Assembly (NCBI GenBank): GCA_903820035.1
Contig: CAIJFT010000069.1
Span: 1 to 53,463, forward strand
Source of the DNA: an uncultured Opitutia bacterium
GTDB taxonomy: Bacteria; Verrucomicrobiota; Verrucomicrobiia; Opitutales; Opitutaceae
DNA length: 53,463 bases
Direction of reading: 5' to 3'
Positions 8,140 to 18,659 of this stretch are shown piece after piece. The stretch's first letter is position 1; each line of letters starts with the position of its first letter. Under the pieces are notes generated by a model, which did not search any database, was not told where the DNA came from, and saw nothing but the letters and a program-made list of their open reading frames with translations. Made by a program: the position numbers and the translations under genes.

Positions 8140-11100
8140 CTACATTTTCAGCGTGAGCTGGAAATTGTAGCTGATCGGCTGCTTCAGAGCGAAGGTGAGC
8201 GGGTAGGTCTCGCGGGCCGGGCTGGTGTAGTCGTTGTTCTTCGGGCGCAGGGCGGAGGCCGTCTGGGCAATCGACGAGTACTGCGGTCCGCGGTCGTTGA
8301 GTAGATTGTTGATGACGAGGTTCGCCTGGATTTCGCGGCGGTTCTTGAAGCGCCAGGTGTAGGCGAGCGTCGCGGTCACGATGTAGTAGTCTTCGGGCGT
8401 GTAGACCGGGGTGTACGCGTCGACGGTCGGATCGTCGATGGCGCGCGTCGGGTTCGCGGGGTCGGCGATGGTGTCGGAGCCGCGGGAGCCGATGATCTGT
8501 TTGCCGCGCCAGCGGACGCCGGCGCCGGCGCGCAGACCCTTGAGCCGTCCGGTCTGGAACGTGTAGTCGCCGAAAATATTCATCACGGGCTGGTCCTGCG
8601 CGAGGCGTTTGCCCTCGATGATGTTTTGGCGGAAGGAGACGATGTTGTTGTAGGCGTTGGTCGCGTTGGTGGCGTCGGGCGAGCGCTGGTTGATCGGGAT
8701 GGCGAGGTTCACGCTGGCCACGTTGTTGGCGTCGATCAGCACGCCGGCGTCCTGGGCGATCTGTTTGAAGAGATTCATGTTCTTGTCGATGTACGCCTTC
8801 ACGTCGGGGTACAGGTTCGACTCGTAGACCTTCGGGAACGCGATGCTGCCGGTGAGGCGGAAGGCGCGGGACGGATTGAAGACCACTTCGAATTCGGTCC
8901 CGTCACCGGAGCGCGTGCGGATGTCGCGGTACTGCACCGGCAGCGTGCCGGCGCCGCGGATGTTGCGGCCGACCGCGCTCTGGTCGCCGACGACGTTGGC
9001 ATCATAGAGCGTGTTGAAGAAGTTGGGGCCGTCCTGGGAAATAGCGCCGTTGATCTCCTTGGTCCGGTAGTAGGTGAAATTCAGATTCAGCCGGTTTTGG
9101 AACAACTCCATGCGCAGGCCGTAGTCGATGCCGGTGGCGATGGTCGGCTTGAGCTGGCTGGCATCGATGCGGACGATGCCGCCGGGCGGGTTGAACGTTT
9201 CGGCAAAGTTGACCGACGGGTTCAGCCAGCTCGCGAGATGGGCGACGGAACCGACCGAGCGCGTGATCTGGCTGCCTTGCACGGGCGGCGGGTTGAAGTC
9301 GTCCTTGAACCGGTCGTTGGCGTAGAGCGGATCGCGGTCGCCGTTGGGTGCGATCCGCGGGCGGATCGCGGCCTCGAGGGGTTCGCCGATCGGGTTGCCG
9401 CGGGCGTCGCGCTGGCGGTAGGTGAGGGTGTTGAAGTCGGCGGGCGCGGAGGTGCGCATGATGCGCGTGAGGCCGTCCCAGTTGAGCGGGTAGTCGCCCT
9501 TGTCGAGCTGCTGCACGGTCTGGAAGAAGTAGGAGTCCTTGCGCACGGCGCCGAGGACGACGAAACGGTTTTTGAAGAACTTCGCGTTGAGCGAGGCGAG
9601 GACGTACTTGAAGTTCGAGGAGTCGATGCGCTCGGTGTCGCGGCGCGCGATGTTCACGGCCCACATCGGCTGAATCTGTTTCGTCGTGCGCGTGTTCGGA
9701 TCGACGTAGGTGATCGTGCTCAACGACAGGTCGGGGATCGGCCGGGAAAAGTCATTCCAATAGCGCCGGATGCGGACCGTCTGGAGCACGGTGGACTCGA
9801 GGAAGCCCCAGAGCCGGTGGTCGTCGCCCTGGGCCACGCTGAGGTAGCGGTAATCCTGATCCTCTTGGCCGCGGTTGATGCCGCCGAGCAGGTTGAACGC
9901 GAAGTTGCCGAAACGCGTAGCGTGCACGTAGGCCGCCGCGCCGCGGAGGTTGTTGTAGTCGAACTTGCGATCGGCGCGCATCAGCGAGCCGTCGCCGTAA
10001 GCCTGCTTGAAGTGCGGGTTGGGCGCCCCGTTGGGCAGGACCTGGTTGATGTCGATGTAGGTGTCGTTGCTGCTGCGGTTCTGCTCGCCGTTGATCTTGG
10101 CGCGGGCGCGGTTGAAGTCGCCGGCGACCTCAAGATAAAAATCGCCGAACCGCTGGTTGAAGGTCACCTGCAGGTCCTTGAAACGTTGGGCGAGGACGGG
10201 GGCGTCGGGCGAGATGGTGAACTCCTCGGACGGCACGCGGAAAGAGGAGTTGGCGGAAGCGGTATTAAAACGGCCCGCGGGTACACCCATCGCGTGGAGG
10301 AACGTCGCCCCGTTGGTGTTGAAGGTCGGCAGGCTGCCCTGCAGGTAGCCCGCGATCGGAGTGGTGGTGCTCGCACCGCCGGCGAGCGTCACCGGATCGT
10401 TCTGATAATTCATGATGGCGTTGGCGCCGGAGAACGGATCGAAGACAAAGTAGTTCGCGCCCCGGCGGCCGATGCCGAGGGCGTTGGCGTTCGACGGCAG
10501 CGTCGTGGCCCCGGCGGCGGCGTTGAACACCGTGCGGCCGTCCCAACCGGAGAGACGGTCGTCGAGTGTGGTAAATCCCGACTGACGCGACGCGACGCCG
10601 TATTCTCCCTCGACGCGGATTTCCGTTTGCCGGAAGGGCTTGAACGTCGTCGTGAGGAACGCGGCCTTGCGCTTGTCGAAATCCTTCAGGCGCCACCCGC
10701 TGCTGTCACCCCACACGGCGGAGGTGCGCAGGGCGACCTTGTCGCTCAGTGGTTGGTTGGCGTCGATGGTGGCGCGGTAGTTGCGCCACGAGCCGACGCT
10801 GAGTTGGACGCTCTCCGACGGGCGGTTGGTCTGGGCGCGCTTCGTGGTGGAGGAGCTGACGCCGCTGAGCGAGCCGTTGCCAAAGAGGATGGAGTTGGGC
10901 CCGCGGCCGAAGTCGTAGCGCTCGAGGTTGTAGCTGTCGCCGTTGTTGTACTGCGGGAAAAAATTCCGCTGCGGCCGCGTGTTGCCGGTGCCGCGGGTGG
11001 TGTAGTTGATCGGGGAGGCGAAGAAATTCTGCATGCCGTTGTCGACATTGAGCGTGCTCGCCGTGGTCCACTCGGCGGCGGTCTGCAGGTCGGTGATGCC

Positions 11101-11400
11101 CAGGGCGTCGATGAAGTCGCGCGTGATAACCGAGTACGCCACCGGCGTGTCACGCAGGTCGCCGGCGAGGCGGCCGCCGGCCAGCGAACTCGCGGCGGCG
11201 AAACCGGTGTCGCGTTCCGTGCTGACCTCAAACGGCGAGAGCATCACCGCCTCGCCCGGTCCGGGCTTGGCCGCCGGTCCGGACGGCGTGGTCGGTGTGG
11301 GGGAAAGCACCTGCGCAGAGAGTGAGCCGGACCCGAGCGCCGAGGTCAGCAGGCCGGCCGTGAGGAGGCGGAAGAGAATAGCGGGGATGGTGGTAGACAT
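8140..11400 (-). CDS. TonB-dependent receptor (Opitutaceae type)
   Basis: A 1086-residue outer-membrane receptor. A signal peptide (ILFRLLTAGLLTSALGSGSL) is followed by a proline-rich linker and the leader 'LSPFEVSTERDTGFAAASS', a variant of a plug-domain opening characteristic of Opitutaceae. The plug runs to about residue 250 ('DTPVAYSVITRDFIDALG', 'NFFPQYNNGDSYNLERYDFG', 'GPNSILFG'), and a large beta-barrel with many alternating aromatic strands follows. The C-terminus is a short strand 'YNFQLTLKM', ending in Met rather than the usual Phe. Such receptors import siderophores, oligosaccharides or other large substrates using TonB energy; the substrate cannot be told from sequence. The open frame also allows a GTG two codons earlier; I prefer the ATG at 11400. 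No sugar-binding SusD-like partner is adjacent. Confidence 0.92.
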   Translation of the reverse strand: MSTTIPAILFRLLTAGLLTSALGSGSLSAQVLSPTPTTPSGPAAKPGPGEAVMLSPFEVSTERDTGFAAASSLAGGRLAGDLRDTPVAYSVITRDFIDALGITDLQTAAEWTTASTLNVDNGMQNFFASPINYTTRGTGNTRPQRNFFPQYNNGDSYNLERYDFGRGPNSILFGNGSLSGVSSSTTKRAQTNRPSESVQLSVGSWRNYRATIDANQPLSDKVALRTSAVWGDSSGWRLKDFDKRKAAFLTTTFKPFRQTEIRVEGEYGVASRQSGFTTLDDRLSGWDGRTVFNAAAGATTLPSNANALGIGRRGANYFVFDPFSGANAIMNYQNDPVTLAGGASTTTPIAGYLQGSLPTFNTNGATFLHAMGVPAGRFNTASANSSFRVPSEEFTISPDAPVLAQRFKDLQVTFNQRFGDFYLEVAGDFNRARAKINGEQNRSSNDTYIDINQVLPNGAPNPHFKQAYGDGSLMRADRKFDYNNLRGAAAYVHATRFGNFAFNLLGGINRGQEDQDYRYLSVAQGDDHRLWGFLESTVLQTVRIRRYWNDFSRPIPDLSLSTITYVDPNTRTTKQIQPMWAVNIARRDTERIDSSNFKYVLASLNAKFFKNRFVVLGAVRKDSYFFQTVQQLDKGDYPLNWDGLTRIMRTSAPADFNTLTYRQRDARGNPIGEPLEAAIRPRIAPNGDRDPLYANDRFKDDFNPPPVQGSQITRSVGSVAHLASWLNPSVNFAETFNPPGGIVRIDASQLKPTIATGIDYGLRMELFQNRLNLNFTYYRTKEINGAISQDGPNFFNTLYDANVVGDQSAVGRNIRGAGTLPVQYRDIRTRSGDGTEFEVVFNPSRAFRLTGSIAFPKVYESNLYPDVKAYIDKNMNLFKQIAQDAGVLIDANNVASVNLAIPINQRSPDATNATNAYNNIVSFRQNIIEGKRLAQDQPVMNIFGDYTFQTGRLKGLRAGAGVRWRGKQIIGSRGSDTIADPANPTRAIDDPTVDAYTPVYTPEDYYIVTATLAYTWRFKNRREIQANLVINNLLNDRGPQYSSIAQTASALRPKNNDYTSPARETYPLTFALKQPISYNFQLTLKM

Positions 11401-11565
11401 GGGCACGAGATCGGTCGCGGACGCCGTTCGGGGGTTGGGTTGGTGGGGAGGAGCGCGGCTTGAGACCGGCGCCTAGGATCGGCAGAGGTTGACGGTTTCC
11501 GCCGGGGGGCTTGCGAGCTTTTTCCGGGGAACGAAGCCCGCAGCAAGGTGGGCGTTGCGGGCAAC

Positions 11566-11805
11566 CTACACCGCGGGCGGCGGGAAACTGGCTTTCCAGT
11601 GCACGTAAATCTCTTCGACGCGCGCGCGGGCCCAGGGGGTCTTGCGCAGGAACGTCAGGCTGGACTTGATGCTCGGGTCGAAACGGAAGCAGCGCACGGG
11701 CACGCGGTCGCCGAGTTCGTCCCAGCCGAATTCGGCGACGATTTCGGTGAGAAGTTGCTCCAGGGTGACACCGTGGAGCGGATCGCGGGAGGCGGGGGCC
11801 GGCAT
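11566..11805 (-). CDS. VF530 family DNA-binding-like protein (DUF2132)
   Basis: A 79-residue protein matching the small VF530/DUF2132 family almost end to end: '[16 protein letters not shown]', '[20 protein letters not shown]', '[20 protein letters not shown]'. A member from Vibrio has a solved structure and was suggested to bind DNA; no precise role is known. The start is the ATG of [12 protein letters not shown]; a longer upstream frame overlaps the divergent sulfurtransferase gene and has no family similarity. It stands alone, separated by 165 bp from the receptor gene and by 94 bp from the divergent sulfurtransferase gene. Confidence 0.85.
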   Translation of the reverse strand: MPAPASRDPLHGVTLEQLLTEIVAEFGWDELGDRVPVRCFRFDPSIKSSLTFLRKTPWARARVEEIYVHWKASFPPPAV

Positions 11806-11899
11806 GACGCGCGGACGTTCGGGGGAACGCCCGTCGGTGGCAAGGCCGCGAGCGCGGTTTTCGCGTGCCCTGGTCGCCGCCGTGCGTTTTGCTGGCCCC

Positions 11900-12733
11900 A
11901 TGCTCGTCAGCCCGCTGCAACTTGCGCCGCATCTCGGTGACCCGTCTTGGGTGATTTTCGACTGCCGGCACGACCTCGGCGACGTGGCCAAGGGAGCCCG
12001 GCTTTATCGGGAGGGCCACCTGCCTTCGGCCCACTTTGCCGCCGTCGACACCGCTCTGTCCGGAACGAAGAACGGGGCCAACGGCCGGCATCCTCTGCCC
12101 GCGCCCGGGGTCTTCGCCGCGTTTCTCGCCGCCCACGGCGTCTCCGTGGACACGCAAGTGGTGGCGTACGATGATGCGGGCGGGTTGTATGCTTCCCGCC
12201 TCTGGTGGATGTGCCGCTGGATCGGTTTGACCAAGGTCGGAGTGCTCGACGGCGGGTGGAACAAGTGGACGGCGGACGGGCGCCCGATCGCCACCGAAAT
12301 TCCCGTGCCGCGGCCGGCGGAGTTGCGGGCGCGGCCCGATCCGAGCTTGGTGTGGAGTGCCGACGAAGTGTTGCGGCGCCTGCGCAATCCCGCCTCGGCG
12401 TTGGTGGACGCACGGGCGGGCGAGCGCTATCGCGGCGAGGTGGAGCCGCTGGATCCGGTGGCGGGGCACATTCCGGGCGCGCTCAACCGGTTCTACAAGG
12501 CGAACCTCAACGGCGACCTGACGATGCGGCCCGCGGCCGAGTTGCGCCGTGAGTTCGAGGCTTTGCTGGGTGGTCGCCACGCCGCGAACGTCGGTCACCA
12601 GTGCGGGTCCGGCATCACGGCGTGCGCGAACCTGTTCGCCATGGAGTATGCAGGGCTCGGTGGCTCCAAATTATACGCCGGCTCCTGGAGCGAATGGGTC
12701 GCTGATCCCTCGCGGCCGGTGGCGAAGGGTTGA
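11900..12733 (+). CDS. Sulfurtransferase, 3-mercaptopyruvate/thiosulfate type
   Basis: A 277-residue two-domain rhodanese. The N-terminal inactive rhodanese domain (about 1-130) has '[11 protein letters not shown]' and '[18 protein letters not shown]'. The C-terminal active domain has '[20 protein letters not shown]' and 'GHIPGALN', and carries the catalytic Cys235 in the loop CGSGITA. The CGSG-V/I-T form is that of 3-mercaptopyruvate sulfurtransferases such as E. coli SseA, while thiosulfate enzymes more often have CRKGVT, so mercaptopyruvate is the likelier donor. It is cytoplasmic with no signal peptide. The start is the ATG before LVSPLQL, which gives a full-length family member. It converges on the methyltransferase gene with only 21 bp between stops. 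Confidence 0.87.
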   Translation: MLVSPLQLAPHLGDPSWVIFDCRHDLGDVAKGARLYREGHLPSAHFAAVDTALSGTKNGANGRHPLPAPGVFAAFLAAHGVSVDTQVVAYDDAGGLYASRLWWMCRWIGLTKVGVLDGGWNKWTADGRPIATEIPVPRPAELRARPDPSLVWSADEVLRRLRNPASALVDARAGERYRGEVEPLDPVAGHIPGALNRFYKANLNGDLTMRPAAELRREFEALLGGRHAANVGHQCGSGITACANLFAMEYAGLGGSKLYAGSWSEWVADPSRPVAKG

Positions 12734-12754
12734 GGGCCGCCGCGGTTGGTTCGG

Positions 12755-13786
12755 TCACCCGCGCGGTTTGCGGGCGGTGACGATACTCCGGTCGATGGCG
12801 GTCGGCTGGTACCGCACGTCACCGAAGCCCGCCGCACCAAGGAACGTTTCCATCTCGGCGAGCGAATAGCATTTTCCCTCGGTGATATTCATCAACAGCG
12901 CGGAGTACTCGGCCACCGGCAGCGGACCGTCCTTCGCCGCGTTGAGGTGGGCATCGTGGACGATGAGCATTCCGCCCGGGGTGAGCGCGGCAAACGAGGC
13001 GGCCAGAAGCTGGCGGACTTTGGGGGTATCCCAATCGTGCAGGACATTTGAATACAGGTGAAGATCGTGACCGCCGGGCAACGGGTCGGTGAACATGTCA
13101 CCCGCCGCCACCTCGACCGCGCCGGCGCAACCGCGTTCGGCGATCAGGGTCTGCGCGATGCGATCCACCGGCGGGCGCTCGAAGACCGTGGCGCGGAGGT
13201 GCGGATGGCGCGCGGTCAGCGTGCAGGCGTAAATCCCCGAACCGCCGGCGATGTCGAGGAGCCGCGAGAACCCGGCCAGTTCCAGTTTGGCGGCGAGGAC
13301 CCCGCCGAGGTAGGCTCCGCGGCAATCCATGGCGGCGGTGAAATGGGTGGCGAACTCCGCCGTGAGCATGGCTTCGCTCCAGGGCTTCTCCCGCTGGGAA
13401 CTGCTCCAATTGGCCGTGCGGCCGGTGCGCAGGACCGTGACGAAGTCGCGAGCCACCGGTCGGTCCTTCAGCGTGGCGTAGTAGGGACCCACGAAAAAAA
13501 TCGAGCCGCGCACGAGGTAGTCGCGGGCGACAGCGGTGAGTTCAAAGCCGACGTCGCTGCGGCGCAGGAAGCCTTGGGCGCAAAAAAGCGTCAGCATCAC
13601 ATCGGCCGGTCGCTCCTGCAGGCCGAAGGTGCGGCACACCCCCGCAAGGTCGGTTGGCTGGGCCGCGAGGCGGGTGAAAAAATCAAACTCGACGAGCGCG
13701 GCGGCCAGCAGGTCGACCGCGTAGAGGCCGTCGCGCGGGCGGTAAACAGACGTCGGATCGGTAGCCGGCAGGCGGGTCAGGTCCAT
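12755..13786 (-). CDS. SAM-dependent O-methyltransferase (PF00891-like)
   Basis: A 343-residue protein of the plant-type/acetylserotonin O-methyltransferase fold. The N-terminal winged-helix dimerisation part (about 1-110) contains 'LYAVDLLAAALVEFDFF'. The Rossmann SAM-binding domain has motif I 'RLLDIAGGSGIYA', 'VFERPPVD' as the acidic loop, and 'DLHLYSNVLHDWD' with the His that acts as base in this family. The end, 'FGDVRYQPTAIDRSIVTARK', is also typical. Known members methylate hydroxyl groups of small aromatic or polyketide-like molecules; the acceptor here is unknown. It is divergent from the opp-type transporter operon, with 115 bp between starts; a shared regulator is possible but not seen. 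There is no other biosynthetic gene nearby. Confidence 0.82.
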   Translation of the reverse strand: MDLTRLPATDPTSVYRPRDGLYAVDLLAAALVEFDFFTRLAAQPTDLAGVCRTFGLQERPADVMLTLFCAQGFLRRSDVGFELTAVARDYLVRGSIFFVGPYYATLKDRPVARDFVTVLRTGRTANWSSSQREKPWSEAMLTAEFATHFTAAMDCRGAYLGGVLAAKLELAGFSRLLDIAGGSGIYACTLTARHPHLRATVFERPPVDRIAQTLIAERGCAGAVEVAAGDMFTDPLPGGHDLHLYSNVLHDWDTPKVRQLLAASFAALTPGGMLIVHDAHLNAAKDGPLPVAEYSALLMNITEGKCYSLAEMETFLGAAGFGDVRYQPTAIDRSIVTARKPRG

Positions 13787-13901
13787 GGTAAGTGAGAGCG
13801 GAGTCCGACGCCGGGCCCTGCCAGAGGCGAGCGGGAATCACGCGGCGGCCGGGGCGAATTGCCGCTTGCGGGGCGGCCGGCGCCGACATTTTCTCCGCGC
13901 G

Positions 13902-15044
13902 ATGGCTTCCGCCGCAGAACCCCCGGCCTTTGCGCCCGCCCGTACCGCGGAGCCGGGGTCGTTGTCGCAGTGGGCGTTGATCCGGCGCGAATTCGGCCGG
14001 CACCGGCTGGCGGTCGCTTCACTCTATCTGCTCGCCGTCCTGTACGTGCTCGCGTTGGGCGCGGAGTTTTTTGCGCCGCATTCCCTGCAGTGGCGCGACC
14101 TCGACCGCGCTTACTGTCCGCCGCAGGTGCCGCGATTTTCGTGGGCCCGTGGTCTGCATGTCACCGTGCCGACGGTTACGGTCGATCCGCTCACGTTCAA
14201 GCGTCGCTACGTCGACGATCCGGCGCGGGTGGTGCCGCTGGGCTTTTTCGTCCGCGGCGAACCGTATCGGCTTTTCGGCTTCGTCCCGCTCGACCGTCAT
14301 TTCTTCGGCGTGTCGCGGGAGTCGGCGGGCACGGCCGGCGGGGTCTCGGGCTTTTGTTTTCTGGGGGCCGACAAGTACGGCCGCGATGTGTTCAGCCGGC
14401 TGGTTTACGGCTCCCGCGTGAGCCTGTCGGTCGGGCTCGCGGCGATTGCCGCGACGTTTTTCTTCGGCGTCACGATCGGTGGTTTTTCGGGTTACCTCGG
14501 GGGCGCCACCGATACGGTGATCCAGCGCGTGATCGAGATCGTGAACGCGTTTCCGCAAATCCCGCTCTGGCTCGCGTTCGGGGCGGTCCTGCCGGCGGAT
14601 TGGTCGCCGCTTGCGACGTACTTTGCGATCACGCTGGTGCTGAGTCTGCTCGGCTGGACGGGACTCGCGCGCGTGGTGCGGGGGAAAATCCTGGCGCTGC
14701 GCGAGGAGGATTACGCGATGGCGGCGCGACTGCTCGGCGCGAGTCACACGCGGATTCTTTTCCGTCACCTGCTGCCGGGCTTCGCGAGCCACGTCATCGT
14801 GGTGCTGACGATGAGTGTGCCGGCGATGATCCTCGGCGAAACGTCGCTCTCGTTCCTTGGCCTCGGCCTGCGCGCGCCGGTTGTGAGCTGGGGCGTGATG
14901 CTGCAGGACTGCGTGAACATCCAAAACATCGCGAACTATCCGTGGTTGCTCATGCCGGTCGTGCTGATTGTGCTGACCGTGCTTTGCTTTAATTTCATGG
15001 GTGACGGGCTGCGCGACGCCGCTGATCCCTACGCCCGCAAATGA
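13902..15044 (+). CDS. Oligopeptide-type ABC transporter permease (OppC/YejE-like)
   Basis: A 380-residue inner-membrane permease. Residues about 33-55 form the first membrane helix ('LAVASLYLLAVLYVLALGAE'). A large periplasmic insertion of about 100 residues precedes 'FLGADKYGRDVFSRLVYGSR', the conserved entry to the BPD_transp_1 domain. The EAA loop is 'AARLLGASHTRILFRHLLPG', and the end is 'MGDGLRDAADPYARK', both typical of OppC/DppC/YejE. The start is the ATG of MASAAEPPAF, chosen because the upstream extension is not membrane-compatible. The stop overlaps the next start (ATGA), so translation is coupled to the two ATPase genes. The usual partner permease (OppB) and solute-binding protein (OppA) are not adjacent, which is unusual. 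Confidence 0.88.
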   Translation: MASAAEPPAFAPARTAEPGSLSQWALIRREFGRHRLAVASLYLLAVLYVLALGAEFFAPHSLQWRDLDRAYCPPQVPRFSWARGLHVTVPTVTVDPLTFKRRYVDDPARVVPLGFFVRGEPYRLFGFVPLDRHFFGVSRESAGTAGGVSGFCFLGADKYGRDVFSRLVYGSRVSLSVGLAAIAATFFFGVTIGGFSGYLGGATDTVIQRVIEIVNAFPQIPLWLAFGAVLPADWSPLATYFAITLVLSLLGWTGLARVVRGKILALREEDYAMAARLLGASHTRILFRHLLPGFASHVIVVLTMSVPAMILGETSLSFLGLGLRAPVVSWGVMLQDCVNIQNIANYPWLLMPVVLIVLTVLCFNFMGDGLRDAADPYARK

Positions 15045-15877
15045 ACTTTCCGCCTGATTCCCCTCTCTTGGACGTGAAGAACCTCCGGGTGTCGTTTCAG
15101 ACGCCGGAAGGCGAGGTGGGCGCGGTGCAGAATGTCTCCTTCTCCATCCCGCGGGGTAAAACCCTCGCGCTCGTGGGTGAGTCGGGCAGCGGCAAGAGCG
15201 TGACGGCCTACGCGCTGCTTCGCCTTATTCAACCGCCGGGCCGCATTTTGGGCGGTCACATCGTACTGCGCTCACGGCGCGAAGGCGAAATCGACATCGC
15301 GCACCTCGATGAGCAATCCGGGCTGCTGTACAAGGTGCGCGGCGGGTTGGTGAGCATGATCTTTCAGGAGCCGATGACGGCGCTGTCCCCCGCGCACACG
15401 ATCGGCAGCCAGATCGACGAGGCGATGCTGGTGCATCAGGAGGTCAGTCGCGCGGCGGCGCGCCGCTACACGCTGGAGATGTTGCACAAGGTCGGCCTGA
15501 CCGACGCCGAGCGGCGTTACAGCCAGTATCCGCACGAACTGTCGGGGGGAATGCGGCAGCGCGCGATCATCGCGATGGCGCTGGTTTGCCGGCCGGAATT
15601 GTTGATCGCGGACGAGCCCACCACGGCGCTCGATGTGACCATGCAGGCGCAAATTCTCGGGCTGATCAAATCGCTGCAGCGGGAGATCGGTTGTGCGGTG
15701 CTGCTGATCACGCACGACTTTGGCGTGGTCGCGCAGATGGCGGACGAGGTCGCGGTCATGCGGCAGGGTGAAATCGTCGAACGTGGCACCGTCCGCGATG
15801 TTTTGAAACGGCCGCGCCATGCCCACACCCAGGCGCTACTCGATGCGCTGCCAAGCCGGCGGGCGCGTGTAACATGA
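15041..15877 (+). CDS. Oligopeptide-type ABC transporter ATPase (OppD-like)
   Basis: A 278-residue cytoplasmic ATPase. Walker A is 'GESGSGKS', the Q-loop lies in 'VSMIFQEPMTALSPAHTIG', the signature is 'LSGGMRQRA', Walker B is 'LLIADEPTTALDVT', and the switch histidine is in 'LLITHDFGVVAQMADEVAVM'. The tail 'RPRHAHTQALLDALPS' belongs to the oligopeptide/dipeptide subfamily, although it is shorter than the usual 330 residues and lacks most of the C-terminal extension. It overlaps the permease gene by 4 bp and the next ATPase gene by 4 bp, giving a tight three-gene operon. It powers uptake of peptides or similar small molecules together with the OppF-like subunit. Confidence 0.9.
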   Translation: MNFPPDSPLLDVKNLRVSFQTPEGEVGAVQNVSFSIPRGKTLALVGESGSGKSVTAYALLRLIQPPGRILGGHIVLRSRREGEIDIAHLDEQSGLLYKVRGGLVSMIFQEPMTALSPAHTIGSQIDEAMLVHQEVSRAAARRYTLEMLHKVGLTDAERRYSQYPHELSGGMRQRAIIAMALVCRPELLIADEPTTALDVTMQAQILGLIKSLQREIGCAVLLITHDFGVVAQMADEVAVMRQGEIVERGTVRDVLKRPRHAHTQALLDALPSRRARVT

Positions 15878-16770
15878 GCGCCGTCGTCGAGGCTCCGCTG
15901 CTTTCCGTGCGGCACCTGAGCCGGCATTTTCCGGTGCACGGCGGCGGTTTTAGCCGGAAACCGATCGGCGTGATCAAGGCGGTCGACGACGTGAGTTTCG
16001 ACCTGCCCGCGGGCGAGACGCTCGGGCTCGTCGGGGAAAGCGGGTCGGGGAAAACGACGGCGGCCCGTTGCCTGTTGCGGGCGATCGCTCCGACGGCGGG
16101 TACGGTGCACTTCCGGCTGCCCGACGGTCGGGTGGTGGATCTCGCGACCTTGCCGGAACGCGCCCTCAAGCCGGTGCGGCAGCACGTGCAAATGGTGTTT
16201 CAAGATCCGTTCTCCTCGCTGAACCCCCGCATGACCGTGCGTGATATTGTCGGCGAGCCGCTCGTGATCCACGGGCTCGCGGCCGGCGCGGAACTCGACG
16301 ACCTCGTCTCGGCGGTTTTGGCGCGCGTCGGCCTCAGGCCGGAGCACCGCTCGCGTTATCCGCATGCGTTCAGCGGCGGTCAACGGCAGCGCATCGGCAT
16401 CGCCCGGGCGATCATCATGCGGCCGTCGCTTTTGGTCTGTGACGAGGCCACGTCGGCCCTGGATGTTACGGTGCAGGCGCAGGTGCTCGACCTGTTGAAG
16501 GAGCTGCAGCGGGAGTACCGGCTCACATATCTTTTTATCGCCCATAACCTCGACGTCGTCCGCGGGTTTTCCGATCGCGTGGCGGTTATGCGCAAAGGCC
16601 GGATCGTGGAAATCGCGCCGACGGCGGAGATCTTTCGCTCGCCGCAGCATCCCTATACGCGGATCCTGCTGTCGGCGATGCCTTCACCGGATCCGGATGT
16701 CCCGCTGAACTTCAGCGTGGGCGAGGAATTGGCGCGCCTCGATGCGATGAGTGAGTCAGGCGCGGAGTGA
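15874..16770 (+). CDS. Oligopeptide-type ABC transporter ATPase (OppF-like)
   Basis: A 298-residue ATPase that pairs with the OppD-like subunit. It has Walker A 'GESGSGKTT', the Q-loop region 'VQMVFQDPFSSLNPRM', signature 'FSGGQRQRIG', Walker B 'LLVCDEATSALDVT', and the H-loop 'YLFIAHNLDVVRGFSDRVAV'. The 'HPYTRILLSAMPSPDP' tail is the OppF/DppF hallmark. The N-terminus 'LSVRHLSRHFPVHGG' is also typical of OppF. The start overlaps the preceding stop in ATGA, so it is the last gene of the operon. No terminator-like hairpin is evident directly downstream. Confidence 0.9.
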   Translation: MSAVVEAPLLSVRHLSRHFPVHGGGFSRKPIGVIKAVDDVSFDLPAGETLGLVGESGSGKTTAARCLLRAIAPTAGTVHFRLPDGRVVDLATLPERALKPVRQHVQMVFQDPFSSLNPRMTVRDIVGEPLVIHGLAAGAELDDLVSAVLARVGLRPEHRSRYPHAFSGGQRQRIGIARAIIMRPSLLVCDEATSALDVTVQAQVLDLLKELQREYRLTYLFIAHNLDVVRGFSDRVAVMRKGRIVEIAPTAEIFRSPQHPYTRILLSAMPSPDPDVPLNFSVGEELARLDAMSESGAE

Positions 16771-16862
16771 TGGCGGATGCGCGACCGCTTAATTCCCGTT
16801 CGACCATGCTGGAGTTTGCCGTTGCGACGCGGCGGTGAAATCCGCAATTCCTTGGGTCCACC

Positions 16863-17162
16863 ATGCTCGTCCACACCGTTTACTTCTGGCTTAAACCTGA
16901 ACTCACCGCCCAACAGCGCGCCGACTTCCAACGCGGGGTTGAATCCCTGGGCGGGATCAAGGCGGTTGAAAAAATGTATGTCGGCACGCCGGCCGCGACC
17001 GAGAAGCGTCCGATCATCGACTCGTCCTACTCGGTCGGCCTGACCGTAATTTGCAAGGATGTGGCGGGGCACGATGCCTACCAGATCGACCCGATCCACC
17101 TGTCGTTTGTGAACACCTTCAAGACGTTCTGGTTCAAGGTGCAGATTTACGACGCGGCCTAA
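16863..17162 (+). CDS. Dabb family protein (stress-responsive A/B barrel)
   Basis: A 99-residue protein of the dimeric alpha/beta-barrel (Dabb, PF07876) family. It opens 'MLVHTVYFWLKPELT', followed by 'GGIKAVEKMYVGTPAA', and ends with 'HLSFVNTFKTFWFKVQIYD', the usual layout of edge strand, helix and His-containing strand. Family members are small soluble dimers; some are heat-stable stress proteins or cyclases, and most are uncharacterised. The ATG at 16863 is the only sensible start. It is 92 bp after the transporter operon and could be read through from it, and it is convergent with hflX. Confidence 0.87.
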   Translation: MLVHTVYFWLKPELTAQQRADFQRGVESLGGIKAVEKMYVGTPAATEKRPIIDSSYSVGLTVICKDVAGHDAYQIDPIHLSFVNTFKTFWFKVQIYDAA

Positions 17163-17187
17163 GCCGTCGTCCGGCCGTGGGCCGCGG

Positions 17188-17217
17188 AACGTGGCAAGCC
17201 GCAGTGCTTGCCACGTT
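17188..17217. terminator. Bidirectional hairpin between Dabb gene and hflX
   Basis: A perfect 12-bp stem, AACGTGGCAAGC (17188-17199) with GCTTGCCACGTT (17206-17217), and a 6-nt loop. It lies between two convergent genes, 25 bp after one stop and 29 bp after the other, so it can serve both. There is no T run. Confidence 0.6.
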
Positions 17218-17246
17218 CGGCCCGGGAGACGTTCCGTCCCGTCGGG

Positions 17247-18527
<1,281 letters not shown>

Positions 18528-18594
18528 GCGTGGTTTGATGAAGGCAATCACCCCTTGCCGCGTAGTCAAACGGGGAGGGGGAGGCGGCTAAGGC

Positions 18595-18620
18595 GGCCAC
18601 CCGCGGCCCGGCGGGTGGCC
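18595..18620 (-). terminator. Hairpin downstream of sensor kinase gene
   Basis: GGCCACCCGC (18595-18604) pairs with GCGGGTGGCC (18611-18620) around a 6-nt loop, 40 bp past the kinase stop on the minus strand. There is no T tract. Confidence 0.45.
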
Positions 18621-18659
18621 GTCGGGGCCGTTGCGTCGCGAAGTGCCCGGCTTTCCGTG

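Noticed and set aside
8626-11325. 899-codon open frame antisense to TonB receptor 1
   Set aside because: GC-driven shadow of a well-supported receptor gene; its composition is Val/Gly/Arg/Ala-rich with no recognisable domain.
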